Notes: generated by a model not told the origin, from the letters alone. DNA of 39,682 nt from Nanobdellota archaeon (GCA_022565615.1 JAIUMM010000013.1:1-39682), one strand, 5' to 3'; positions 15,377-23,731 are shown, numbered from the stretch's first letter. Made by a program: numbers and translations.

Positions 15377-16156
15377 ATGATTATTAATAACATACAAAGG
15401 AATTTTGAATTTATTTCAACTCGTTTTAAACTTGGACTTTTAGAAAATAGAGAGTATAAGATTAATCTTGTAATGGTATTATTATTTGATACTTCAATTT
15501 TACTTGCCTCTTTTATTCTTTTGATGATTTTAGAACAAATTAGTGGTGTGACTTCATAGAGTGCATTAGAATTTTGTATGTTTTTAGCATTTGCTCTACT
15601 TAATGGGAAAATTAATTTTGCAATAACATTTAGGGATTTTAAGCAAGTATTGTTAAGAGGAGACTTTAATTTATTTTTAATTAGGCCAATTCATCCCTTT
15701 TTATTTTTATTTTCTCAAAGGTTTAATGGTGCAAACTTACTCTCAGGAATTGTTATAGTTCTTCCAATTACAATACTATTATCTTTATTTTTTGAACATA
15801 TTATATTGGGGTGGATATTATTTATTATAGGAGTGATTCATTGTACAGTATTGTTTTGGTTTATTGAACTTGTTGCATTTTTTTTAAAAGATAATTCTTT
15901 TATCTCAACTCCTATTAAAAGAGCAACATGGTTTTTTGAAGAGTATGTTCCTTTATTTTTACAAAATACATCATTTTTTAATATACTTGGAGTAATTCCA
16001 AGCGTAATTTTTGCATTTTTAGCAGTTGATGTGATGAATGGTAATTTTGAGTATTTATTTTTACTTATAGCATCAGTAATTTCAATTCCGATATTGAGTT
16101 TTTTTTGTATTATTTTGTGGAAATTTGGAATTAAAAAATATGAAGCATATGGATGA
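15377..16156 (+). pseudogene. ABC-2 family permease 2, interrupted by one in-frame TAG
   Basis: The frame from ATG 15377 is open to TGA 16156 except for a single TAG at 15557-15559. Both sides continue the same protein: LLENREYKINLVMVLLF before it, SALEFCMFLAFALLNG and LLRGDFNLFLIRPI after it, and a KKYEAYG end. Its full length, 259 codons, equals permease 3 (260 aa). The stop follows GVTS where Trp would be plausible, so a TGG to TAG change is the simplest history. An internal start at 15578 would drop the first two helices. Interpretations are a recent nonsense mutation, read-through or a sequencing error. No frameshift is present, which argues for youth. Confidence 0.75.
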
Positions 16157-16204
16157 GTATTTTCATAAATTTAACGTAGTTTTATAAATATTAAATCACT
16201 AATA

Positions 16205-16240
16205 ATGACATATCGTGACAAAAGGTGATAAAAAGTGACA
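16205..16240 (+). promoter_or_regulatory. four 10-bp-phased RTGAYA repeats at the toxin-antitoxin promoter
   Basis: ATGACA (16205), GTGACA (16215), GTGATA (16225) and GTGACA (16235) recur at exactly 10-bp steps, placing them on one face of the helix. The third includes the ribosome-binding GGTGAT and the last contains the GTG start codon. The position suits an autoregulatory operator bound by antitoxin or toxin-antitoxin complex; that role is inferred. Confidence 0.55.
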
Positions 16241-16489
16241 CAAATTAGACTTGAAGCAGATAATTATACTCTTAGAGTTCTTGATGTAATTAAGGGAAAA
16301 TATGGACTTAAAAATAGAAGTGAGGCTCTTAAAAAATTTGCAAAAGAATATGGAGAAGATTTTGTTGAACCTGAATTAAGTGATAGTTATGTTCAAATGC
16401 TTAGAGAACAAGTTGAGGAATATGAAAAAAATCCAAGTAAATTTAAGAAATCCTCTATTGATGATGTAGATACATTATGGGAGGATTGA
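16235..16489 (+). CDS. RelB-type antitoxin
   Basis: 84 aa, starting at GTG 16235 with the Shine-Dalgarno-like GGTGAT six bases upstream; the nearby ATG 16205 is in frame but soon meets TGA. The N-terminal TQIRLEADNYTLRVLDVIKG then LKNRSEALKKFAKEYG has the beta-helix-helix look of ribbon-helix-helix DNA-binding domains. The C-terminal acidic, helix-forming half (QVEEYEKNPSKFKK) suits a toxin-neutralising tail. It ends with TGA a few bases before the toxin start. The pair is probably autorepressed through the phased repeats at the start codon. Confidence 0.8.
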   Translation: MTQIRLEADNYTLRVLDVIKGKYGLKNRSEALKKFAKEYGEDFVEPELSDSYVQMLREQVEEYEKNPSKFKKSSIDDVDTLWED

Positions 16490-16494
16490 GAATT

Positions 16495-16770
16495 ATGTTT
16501 GAATTTAGTTCAACAAGTGTATTTGATAAGAAATTTAAATTAATGTTAAAAAAAGATAAAGTTCTTGCAAATGCTACTAAAAACAAAATTAAAGAAATTG
16601 TATCTCAAAATACTCAGACAATTGATATTTATAAAAATCTAAAAAAACCTCTTCAAGATATGAAGAGAATTCATATTACAGGACAATATATATTACTATT
16701 TAAAGTATACAAGGAAAATAATATGATTTTAATAGTTGATATCTTACACAGAGATGTTGCATATAAATAA
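16495..16770 (+). CDS. RelE-family toxin (mRNA interferase-like)
   Basis: 91 aa from ATG 16495, preceded by GGGAGGA inside the antitoxin end; an in-frame ATG at 16477 overlaps the antitoxin and is less well placed. FEFSSTSVFDKKFKLMLKKD, LKKPLQDMKRIHITGQYILLFKV and ILIVDILHRDVAYK follow the RelE/ParE pattern, ending in the usual HRxxxY-like motif (HRDVAYK). RelE toxins cleave ribosome-bound mRNA. The pair lies inside the exporter permease run, between permeases 2 and 3, as if inserted there. Confidence 0.82.
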   Translation: MFEFSSTSVFDKKFKLMLKKDKVLANATKNKIKEIVSQNTQTIDIYKNLKKPLQDMKRIHITGQYILLFKVYKENNMILIVDILHRDVAYK

Positions 16771-16865
16771 GTATTTAAGTTAGGGCATTTATAAGTTTTA
16801 ATAAGTTCTAATAAAGGTAATTGAGATGAATTAATTTAAATGGTAATAATTAAAAACAATTAAAA

Positions 16866-17648
16866 ATGAATAAAGAGATTGAATATTTTAAAGTAAGACT
16901 TGGACTTTTATGGCTTGAAAATAAAGAGTATAAAATTAATCTACTTATGGGTTTCATTTCAAATATTAGTCTTTTTATAACAGTTATTGCTCTATATATG
17001 GTTGTTGGAAATTTATTTTTATTTGAATATGGATTTAGAATTGTTGACTTTATCTTACTTTTTTCTTTGTTATTATTCTCCTCTATATTATGGAGATTAT
17101 TTGCAAATTCAAGACTTAGTGAGATGCTTAAAAGAGGAGACTTTAATAAAATATTAACACTTCCTGTATCAGCTTTTGTTTTTCAAGCTCCTTTTAGCAT
17201 GTTTGGAGTGGGACTAATTAATATACTTACTAATTTTGTAATACTTATTATTCTTTTAGTAATATTTTATTATCCTATGTTTTATATAGTTGGATTTCTA
17301 ATTATATTTTTAGGAAATATATTTCAATTTACACTTATGAATTGTATCTTTTCTTTTTCATTTTTTATGAAGGAAAATAGTTTTTTATATAGATTATATT
17401 ATAATTCAGTTACAGGAAGTGTTGAACAATTTACTCCAATAGCATTTTCAAATTCTCCTGTGTATATGTTTATGGCTCTTTTACCAGCTTCAATATATGG
17501 ATTTTGGGCAGTAGAAGGATTTAAGGGAAACTTTGAAATGCTCAATATTATAATTGTTACAAGTTTAGTTGGAATTTGTATATTTTCAATAATTACATAT
17601 ATAAATTGGAAAATTGGAATTAAGAGATATGAAGGATTTGGAGGATAA
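16866..17648 (+). CDS. ABC-2 family permease 3 (ABC2_membrane_6-like)
   Basis: 260 aa with six membrane helices. The N-terminus KVRLGLLWLENKEYKINLLM closely matches permease 2 (RFKLGLLENREYKINLVM). The inner motif LKRGDFNKILTLPVSAF matches the family GDFxxxLxxP block, and the C-terminus KRYEGFGG matches the permease 2 tail. Helices are about 20-45, 55-80, 105-130, 135-165, 195-215 and 225-248. It is probably the intact sister of the broken permease 2, so it may have taken over its place. It is separated from permease 2 by the toxin-antitoxin pair and from permease 4 by 14 nt. Confidence 0.85.
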   Translation: MNKEIEYFKVRLGLLWLENKEYKINLLMGFISNISLFITVIALYMVVGNLFLFEYGFRIVDFILLFSLLLFSSILWRLFANSRLSEMLKRGDFNKILTLPVSAFVFQAPFSMFGVGLINILTNFVILIILLVIFYYPMFYIVGFLIIFLGNIFQFTLMNCIFSFSFFMKENSFLYRLYYNSVTGSVEQFTPIAFSNSPVYMFMALLPASIYGFWAVEGFKGNFEMLNIIIVTSLVGICIFSIITYINWKIGIKRYEGFGG

Positions 17649-17662
17649 AAGTAAAATTAAAA

Positions 17663-18499
17663 ATGTTACAAAAATATGATATAAAAGTTGGTTCAATACG
17701 ATATTATTGGAATTATTTTAAAGAGAATTTTAAAATTAGTTTTAAAAATCAAGTTGAGTACAAGGCAAATTTATTCTCCTCTTTATTAGAAAATACGATA
17801 TTTTTTATGATTACTCTTCTCTTTGGATATGTAATTTTTGAAAATATTATTCTAATTGAAGGATTTGGATTTTATGAGTTTTTATTATTTGCTTTTTTAA
17901 TAAATATTTATGGTGATTTAATAGGTTTTTTTTGGCACGGAACTGCTTCTTCATTAGATATACTCATTAAAAGAGGAGATTTAAATTCATATCTTACTAA
18001 ACCTATGAATCCTTTTTTAGGATTTTTATTTATGAAACGATTTAATCCTTTAATTTTTATTATATATGATATGATTTTATATGTTCCAATATTGTTATAT
18101 CTTTTTAATTTTGAGTTGTTAAGTATTATATATTCATTACTATTGTTATTTGTATTAATTATATTTGGAGTAATTTTTATACGATTTTTAGATAGTTTTA
18201 CTTGGATTTTTTTAGAAGCTCGAAAAGTGTTATTATATCAATTATATTTTCAAGGAATTCAACACAATGTAGGAAGATTCCCAATGTTATTTTTTGATAA
18301 AAATCCTGCTATGATGATATTTTTAGGAGGATTTGGTTTTTACTATATTTCTATGTGGATACTCCCTTTATTATTAACAGGTTTATTTCAAGTTAGATTG
18401 TATGAAATTATTATGATATTAAGTGTTACTAGTATATCAATTATAACTATTATAATTAATTGGAAGATAGGACTTAAAAAATATGGAGCATTTAGTTAA
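17663..18499 (+). CDS. ABC-2 family permease 4 (ABC2_membrane_6-like)
   Basis: 278 aa with six membrane helices. YFKENFKISFKNQVEYKANLF starts the family domain; LIKRGDLNSYLTKPMNPFL is the GDLxxYLxKP block, and LKKYGAFS ends the protein. GGAGG from the end of permease 3 lies upstream, though farther than ideal. Permeases 3 and 4 are 14 nt apart and likely co-translated, forming the expected two-subunit pore with the ATPase at 13393. The last gene of the run; gltX follows with its own promoter. Confidence 0.85.
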   Translation: MLQKYDIKVGSIRYYWNYFKENFKISFKNQVEYKANLFSSLLENTIFFMITLLFGYVIFENIILIEGFGFYEFLLFAFLINIYGDLIGFFWHGTASSLDILIKRGDLNSYLTKPMNPFLGFLFMKRFNPLIFIIYDMILYVPILLYLFNFELLSIIYSLLLLFVLIIFGVIFIRFLDSFTWIFLEARKVLLYQLYFQGIQHNVGRFPMLFFDKNPAMMIFLGGFGFYYISMWILPLLLTGLFQVRLYEIIMILSVTSISIITIIINWKIGLKKYGAFS

Positions 18500-18584
18500 G
18501 ACTTAGTATTATTTAGATTTAGATTTATTTTTATATCAAAAATTACAAATTCTTTTAAATTCTCCTTAACTTTATTCTTTTATA

Positions 18585-20327
18585 ATGTCAGTTGAGAATC
18601 AAGAAGTTAAAGATGCTATTTATCAAGCTGCTCTTGAAAATGCAGTATTATTTAAAGGTCAAGCAAATCCTAAAGCGTTAATTGGAAAAATTATGCCAAA
18701 GTTTCCAGAGATGAAAAGTGATATGAAAACATTAATGAGTTTAATTAATTCAGGTGTTGAAGAAGTAAATGCACTAGGTTTTGAAAAACAACAAGAATTG
18801 TTGCTTGAAAATAATCCTGATTTTTTTGAGGAAAAAGAAGAGAAGAATAAAAAGATAAGTAAACTTCCAGATGTTCCACAAGAGCTTCAAGGAAAACCTC
18901 TTATTATGAGATTTCCTCCTGCACCTAGTGGAAATTTACATTTAGGTCATTTATTTGGACTTGTATATAATTATGAGTATGCAAAACAAAGTGGAGGGGA
19001 AATTATTTTAAGACTTGAAGATACTAATCCTGAGAATATTTCTCTTGATAATTATACAGCTGTAATTGAAGATGCTCAATGGGTGTGTGATAATTCAATT
19101 AAACAAATTTTTTATCAATCAGATAGAATTGAGTTATACTATAAATATTTACAACAATTAATTGAGCAAGGAGATGCGTATGTTTGTGAACAAGATCTTG
19201 AAGTGTTTAAAGAGTTAGTTGATAATAAACAAACTAATGGGTGCCGAGAGTTAGATTCATCTATTCATTTACAAAGATTTGAGAAGATGAAAGCAGCAGA
19301 GTATGAAGAAGGTCAAGCAGTTATTAGAATTAAAACTAATTTAGAACATAAAAATCCTGCAATGAGAGATTTTGGTCTTGCAAGGGTAAAGTATGGGAAT
19401 CATGCAAGAGTTGGAGATACATATGCACTTTGGCCGATGTATAATTTATGCTGTGCAATTGATGATTCAGTAATGAATGTTTCATATATTGTAAGAGGAA
19501 AGGACTTAGAAGTAGGAGCTGAGAGACAAGATATTATTAAAGATAAACTTGGATTTACAAAAGTTCCATATTTTCATTATGGTAAGATGAAATTTACAGA
19601 TTTAGAACTTTCTAAAACTAAACTTACTGAACAAATTAAACAAGGAGTGTATGATAGTTGGGATGATGTAAGACTTCCAACTATAAAATCGTTTAGAAAA
19701 AGAGGATTTAGAGCACAAGCATTTAGAAAATTATTAGTTGAAATGGGTATGTCAAAAAGAGATTCGAAAATATCTAGTTTAGAATATATGAAATCTCTTG
19801 AATTTTTCAATAAAGAAATTATTGAGCCAATTTCAAAAAGAGCATTTAGTGTAATGAGTCCAAAAAATGTAATTATTACAAATTTTGAGGAGATGAATAT
19901 TTCACAAATTCAAGCTCCTGTGCATCCTGCAAATGAGAGTTTGGGGAAAAGATTAATTGAGATTAGTAATTCAATTGTAGTAGAGGAAAAAGATACTCAG
20001 AAATTACAAGAAGGAGATTTAATTAGACTTATGCATTTTGCAAATTTTGAAATAATTTCAAACTCACAAGATACTTTAGAGCTAAAATATATCTCACAAG
20101 AATATTCAAAAGATTTGAAACTTAAAGGAAATATTCATTTTGTGTGTAAAGAGTATAGTGAGAATATTCAAATTGTTAACACTCAAAATGTTGTTGAAGA
20201 GGTAATTTGTGAGAAATTGAGTTATAATTTAGAGTTTGAAGATTATTTACAATTTGAAAGAGTTGGGTATGTTAAGTTTGAAAGAGAAGGAAGTGGAAAG
20301 AAATTATTTTATTTCACACAAGAATAA
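18585..20327 (+). CDS. gltX: glutamyl-tRNA synthetase, archaeal type (probably non-discriminating)
   Basis: 580 aa, the length of archaeal GluRS. A helical N-terminal extension (1-100) precedes the class I core with FPPAPSGNLHLGHLFG (HIGH motif) and ILRLEDTNPE. VGDTYALWPMYNL and IVRGKDLEVGAERQ follow, then LELSKTKL (KMSKS-like). The C-terminal part is the beta-barrel anticodon-binding domain of the GlnRS-like GluRS group. Archaea without GlnRS use it to charge both tRNA-Glu and tRNA-Gln, GatDE then amidating Glu-tRNA-Gln. A tRNA-Gln gene directly downstream fits this. A TTTTAAATT element about 30 nt upstream is the likely TATA box. Confidence 0.95.
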   Translation: MSVENQEVKDAIYQAALENAVLFKGQANPKALIGKIMPKFPEMKSDMKTLMSLINSGVEEVNALGFEKQQELLLENNPDFFEEKEEKNKKISKLPDVPQELQGKPLIMRFPPAPSGNLHLGHLFGLVYNYEYAKQSGGEIILRLEDTNPENISLDNYTAVIEDAQWVCDNSIKQIFYQSDRIELYYKYLQQLIEQGDAYVCEQDLEVFKELVDNKQTNGCRELDSSIHLQRFEKMKAAEYEEGQAVIRIKTNLEHKNPAMRDFGLARVKYGNHARVGDTYALWPMYNLCCAIDDSVMNVSYIVRGKDLEVGAERQDIIKDKLGFTKVPYFHYGKMKFTDLELSKTKLTEQIKQGVYDSWDDVRLPTIKSFRKRGFRAQAFRKLLVEMGMSKRDSKISSLEYMKSLEFFNKEIIEPISKRAFSVMSPKNVIITNFEEMNISQIQAPVHPANESLGKRLIEISNSIVVEEKDTQKLQEGDLIRLMHFANFEIISNSQDTLELKYISQEYSKDLKLKGNIHFVCKEYSENIQIVNTQNVVEEVICEKLSYNLEFEDYLQFERVGYVKFEREGSGKKLFYFTQE

Positions 20328-20442
20328 GTTTTAAAATTTCCAACAAATTTATAAATGAATTCAAATTTAATATCATTATTCTAAGATGAACTTAGAGGTT
20401 TTAAAGTACATTTAATTTACAAGATGGCTGTATGTATAATTT

Positions 20443-20497
20443 CGGTCCCGTAGTGTACCAGACCAACTTTAAAAAGTTGTTTCAAAACTGATACCTT
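20443..20497 (+). repeat. degenerate 5' copy of tRNA-Gln with hairpin
   Basis: GTCCCGTAGTGTA at 20445-20457 is identical to the 5' end of tRNA-Gln (20514-20526), 69 bp upstream of it. A perfect hairpin follows, CAACTTT-AA-AAAGTTG (20464-20479), roughly where an anticodon arm would be. There is then only a weak T-arm-like stretch. It cannot form a proper acceptor stem, so it is a decayed or partial tRNA copy. Confidence 0.7.
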
Positions 20498-20512
20498 ACA
20501 GTATACAACTAC

Positions 20513-20585
20513 AGTCCCGTAGTGTAGTGGACTATCATTTGAGACTTTGGATCTCAAGACCCCAGTTCGAATCTGGGCGGGACTA
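20513..20585 (+). tRNA. tRNA-Gln (TTG)
   Basis: Acceptor AGTCCCG/CGGGACT with discriminator A; anticodon stem TGAGA/TCTCA with loop CTTTGGA (anticodon TTG); T stem CCCAG/CTGGG with loop TTCGAAT. The A1-U72 pair is the one archaeal GatDE is known to prefer in tRNA-Gln. No intron and no encoded CCA. It sits 185 nt after gltX. Confidence 0.94.
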
Positions 20586-20620
20586 TTTTTTAAATTGAGT
20601 TAAATTCTATTATATTAATT

Positions 20621-20989
20621 ATGTGTGTTAATTATAATTTTAAACCTAGATCTAAGCTAGATATTGAAGATCCTTTTGATAGGGAATTATTATCACATGC
20701 ACAAGGTTTAATTAATATGGTTGAATCTAATGATGATTTAAGATACGTTTTAACTTTTAATAATCAATATACTGATTTAGCAAGATATGTAATTGAAGAA
20801 GGATTTCATGCCCAAGAAGATATTGAAAAATTGATTGAAAGAGTTGTAAAGTTTAACTTAGAAGATGCTTTAGAAAGTTTAATTCATAATGGCTTTAAAG
20901 GAATCAATGAAAATTCTAGGTTTGATTTAAATATTGCACTAAAGAGGAGATATATTACTTCTGGTGAAATTAGAGATAAGTTGAGATAG
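20621..20989 (+). CDS. hypothetical helical protein
   Basis: 122 aa, predicted mostly alpha-helical, no membrane segment. Not recognised. The pattern DLARYVIEEGF, DIEKLIERVVKFNLEDALESLIHNGF and LKRRYITSGEIRDKL suggests short helical hairpins of 30-35 residues, like an ankyrin-type or other alpha-solenoid repeat, with phrases ending in EEGF and HNGF. It begins 35 nt after tRNA-Gln and ends about 95 nt before aIF5A. A role linked to either neighbour cannot be shown. Confidence 0.55.
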   Translation: MCVNYNFKPRSKLDIEDPFDRELLSHAQGLINMVESNDDLRYVLTFNNQYTDLARYVIEEGFHAQEDIEKLIERVVKFNLEDALESLIHNGFKGINENSRFDLNIALKRRYITSGEIRDKLR

Positions 20990-21084
20990 GGAGATTCTAA
21001 TTGATATAAATGAAAACTTATATAAACAAAAACACATTTATTTTAATTAAATAGCTAAATTTTTTAGTTAGGAGTTATATAAAA

Positions 21085-21495
21085 ATGTCAGATATTAAAT
21101 TACAACATGCAAGTGCTCTTAGAAGTGGAAGTTACATTTTAGTAGACGGGGAACCGTGTATTGTGAAAGATACTCAAACTTCAAGACCAGGAAAACACGG
21201 GCATGCTAAGGTTAGAATTAAGGCTACTTCAATTCTTACAGGTTCAAATAAAGAAGTTGTAAAACCTGGGCATGATAATGTAGAAGTACCACTTATTTTA
21301 AAAAAAACGGCTCAAATTTTATCAATTGTTGGAGATGATATTGAAATGATGGATATGGAAACATATGAAAATGTTTTAGCAGATAGAAAGTTTGCCGAAG
21401 ATGATATTAAAGATTCTCTAGAAGCTGGTCAAAGTGTTTTATTTTGGCAAGTGACAGGTAAAATTTTAATCAAACAAATTACGGGGAGTGAATAA
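21085..21495 (+). CDS. eif5A: translation factor aIF5A
   Basis: 136 aa. The N-terminal SH3-like domain carries TSRPGKHGHAKVRIKA, whose lysine in PGKHGHAK is the site converted to hypusine or deoxyhypusine. The C-terminal OB domain follows. aIF5A binds the ribosomal E-site region and relieves stalling at difficult peptide motifs. A Shine-Dalgarno-like GGAG lies about 10 nt before the ATG. L40e starts 2 nt after the stop codon, so the two are co-transcribed and probably translationally coupled. Confidence 0.96.
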   Translation: MSDIKLQHASALRSGSYILVDGEPCIVKDTQTSRPGKHGHAKVRIKATSILTGSNKEVVKPGHDNVEVPLILKKTAQILSIVGDDIEMMDMETYENVLADRKFAEDDIKDSLEAGQSVLFWQVTGKILIKQITGSE

Positions 21496-21497
21496 AG

Positions 21498-21668
21498 ATG
21501 GGAACATTTAAAGAAGCAGAAGCAAGATTATTCAAAGATATATATGTATGTCAAAGAACTGGTCGAAAGATTAGACTTCCAATTAATAAATTTTTAGCTG
21601 GAAAATACTCAGTTAGGAAAGGAATGAGTAAATATTTAAGACCTATTAGAAGAAGATCTAAAAAATAG
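21498..21668 (+). CDS. rpl40e: 50S ribosomal protein L40e with degenerate zinc site
   Basis: 56 aa. The diagnostic N-terminus FKEAEARLFKDIYVC and the end KYLRPIRRRSKK match L40e (family: EAEARL...CxRC...CRKC...LRPK). Normally four cysteines bind zinc. Here only the first is kept: the second position is Thr (CQRT), and the second CxxC pair has been lost from the VRKGMSKYLRP region. The fold may be held without metal. It starts 2 nt after aIF5A with a GGGGAG ribosome-binding site inside the aIF5A end. Identity is from conserved ends; function as a ribosomal protein is inferred. Confidence 0.8.
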   Translation: MGTFKEAEARLFKDIYVCQRTGRKIRLPINKFLAGKYSVRKGMSKYLRPIRRRSKK

Positions 21669-21787
21669 GGGCATAAATAAATTATTATTTAGGTTAATAT
21701 CTTTTTTTGAAGATTTATTAACGGAATAATTATTAAATTAAGAGATAAATTTATAAATACAGGTTTTATTAAATAATTAAATACAAA

Positions 21788-22159
21788 ATGGCAGGATTTT
21801 TTAGTAAATTAGGTGGAAAAAGAGAAACGTATGTTGAAGATACTCAAGATGAGTACTTAGCATTGAATGAGAGTGAGATTATTGTTAATAATCCAAAAAG
21901 GGAGTACGATGTTGAGGTTCAAGTATTTGTTCTTGATGATTATGAACATATTAGAAAAATTTTAGATACTATTAGAAGTGAAACTACTATGTGTTTAATT
22001 GATATTCATTTACTAAGAAATAAAGATCCTGATGAATTAAAAAAGGCAATTGATAAACTTAAAAAAACTGTTGAAGCAGTAAGTGGTGAATTAATTGGTT
22101 TTCATGAGAACTGGATTATGGCAATTCCAAAAAATGTTAAAGTTAGAAGAAATAAATAG
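21788..22159 (+). CDS. sepF: cell division protein SepF (archaeal)
   Basis: 123 aa. The first dozen residues, MAGFFSKLGGKR, form the amphipathic membrane-targeting helix typical of SepF. After an acidic linker comes the SepF core: EVQVFVLDDYEHIRKILDTI, MCLIDIHLLRNKDPDEL and ELIGFHENWIMAIPKNV. Archaeal SepF anchors the FtsZ ring to the membrane where FtsA is absent. The ftsZ gene follows 218 nt downstream on the same strand, the classic archaeal pairing. A TTTATAAAT-type element lies about 35 nt upstream. Confidence 0.93.
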   Translation: MAGFFSKLGGKRETYVEDTQDEYLALNESEIIVNNPKREYDVEVQVFVLDDYEHIRKILDTIRSETTMCLIDIHLLRNKDPDELKKAIDKLKKTVEAVSGELIGFHENWIMAIPKNVKVRRNK

Positions 22160-22377
22160 TTCATAATCATTAATTTTTATATTCTTAATTATTAAATTTA
22201 TATTTTTTAAAATTTTTAATATGTTTTTTTACATTTAAGTTTAAAAAGGCTTATTGAATATGTGAATTATTACTTACTAATTATTACAATCCTTTTTATA
22301 CTAGAAATTTTGTTTTTTTTATATTACGAAGCTAAAACAAACTTTTATAGTTTTTTTAGTGTAATACTGGTTAAAAA

Positions 22378-23457
22378 ATGGATTTCCTAGTTAAAAATGC
22401 GTTAGAAAATATGAATGATTCTACATCAGAATTAGATCAATATGAAGTAGGGCAAGCTCGAATGGTTGTTGTTGGGTGTGGTGGTGCTGGTCAAAATATG
22501 ATTGATTGGTTATACTCAAAAGGTGTTCAAGGAGCTGAAATTGTTGCAATTAATACAGATTTACAAGATTTGAAATTGAAACAAGCAGATAAAAAAATTC
22601 TAGTTGGAAAAGAAGTAACTAGAGGTTTAGGAGCTGGTGGAAGACCTGAGAAAGGTGCTGAAGCTGCTCAAGAGAGTGCTCAAGAAATTAAAGAAGCAAT
22701 TCATGGTGCTGATATGGTATTTGTGTGTGCTGGTATGGGTGGAGGAACTGGAACAGGAGTTGCTCCTGCTGTTGCTAAAATTGCAAAAGATATGGGTGCA
22801 ATTGTAATTGGAGTTGTAACTATGCCTTTTAGTATTGAGAGAGCAAGAATTGATAAAGCTGAATTTGGTTTGAGAAAATTAAGATCAGCGTGTGATACTG
22901 TTGTTGTAATTGATAATAATAGACTTGTTAAAATTGCGGGTCAACTGCCAGTAAAACAAGCATTTGCAGTTGCTAATGAATTAATTTCTGTTATGATTAA
23001 AGGAATTGTAGAGATTATTTCAACACCTTCACTTGTAAACTTAGACTTTGCTGATGTAAAAGCAATTATGTCATCAGGTGGTGTTGCAACTGTTGGAATT
23101 GGTGCAAGTGATACGAATAGAAGAGTTGAAGAAGCTGTAGCTGAAGCGTTAGAAAATCCTTTACTTGATATTGAGTATAGAGGGGCAACTGGTGCTTTAA
23201 TTCACATTACAGGTGGAGAAGATATGATTTTAGAAGAAATTAATAGAGCAGGAGAATTAATTACTGAACATTTACATCAAGATGCAAATGTTATTTGGGG
23301 AGCAAGAGTTGATGAGAGTCATAATAAAAGAATTACTATTATGAGTATTACAACTGGTGTGAATTCACCTCAAATTTTAGGTCATGAAACTAAAGAAGAG
23401 AGTATTAAAGCTGGAGAGAGAAATGCTTCAGATTTAGGAATTAAAACTGTGTATTAA
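22378..23457 (+). CDS. ftsZ: cell division GTPase FtsZ
   Basis: 359 aa. The N-terminal GTPase domain has VVVGCGGAGQNMIDWL, AINTDLQDLK, GLGAGGRPEKG, the tubulin signature AGMGGGTGTGVAPAVA, and VVIDNNRL. The T7 region NLDFADVKAIMSSGG is intact, so polymerisation-dependent hydrolysis should work. The C-terminal domain ends with a short tail. The first motif reads GGAGQN instead of the common GGAGNN. With SepF it should form the division ring. It resembles archaeal FtsZ1, but subtype is a guess. The 217-nt gap upstream is AT-rich and contains the promoter (CTTTTATAGT about 35 nt upstream). Confidence 0.97.
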   Translation: MDFLVKNALENMNDSTSELDQYEVGQARMVVVGCGGAGQNMIDWLYSKGVQGAEIVAINTDLQDLKLKQADKKILVGKEVTRGLGAGGRPEKGAEAAQESAQEIKEAIHGADMVFVCAGMGGGTGTGVAPAVAKIAKDMGAIVIGVVTMPFSIERARIDKAEFGLRKLRSACDTVVVIDNNRLVKIAGQLPVKQAFAVANELISVMIKGIVEIISTPSLVNLDFADVKAIMSSGGVATVGIGASDTNRRVEEAVAEALENPLLDIEYRGATGALIHITGGEDMILEEINRAGELITEHLHQDANVIWGARVDESHNKRITIMSITTGVNSPQILGHETKEESIKAGERNASDLGIKTVY

Positions 23458-23731
23458 AATATTAAAAAATAAAAATAATAATTGAAGTTAGTTGGTGGAA
23501 TAGGAAACATTAATTAATGAGTTATTTATTTTTTTTAATCAGTTTATCTCGATTTAAATTATTTTTCTATTTTGGTTTTTTCTATATTTGAATTAACTTT
23601 AGTTTTTGTCTTGAGTTGAAATATTTTTGAGTTAATGTTTTTTTATTTTGTATACGTGTGATATGAACTAAAATTTGTTATTTTTTAGTAAGGTTCTAAA
23701 TATATTTAAATACGAGGAGTTCTATGTTTGT

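Noticed and set aside
15557-15559. Pyrrolysine at the TAG in permease 2
   Set aside because: TAG ends several other genes (for example pyk, dut, UMP kinase) and no pyl genes or tRNA-Pyl are seen; a nonsense change is simpler.
16205-16234. ATG 16205 as the antitoxin start
   Set aside because: The frame meets TGA after seven codons; GTG 16235 with an upstream GGTGAT is used instead.
23675-23731. Longer exonuclease III starting at TTG 23675
   Set aside because: The TATA box lies inside this extension and the family normally begins at the MVTIFSWN position.
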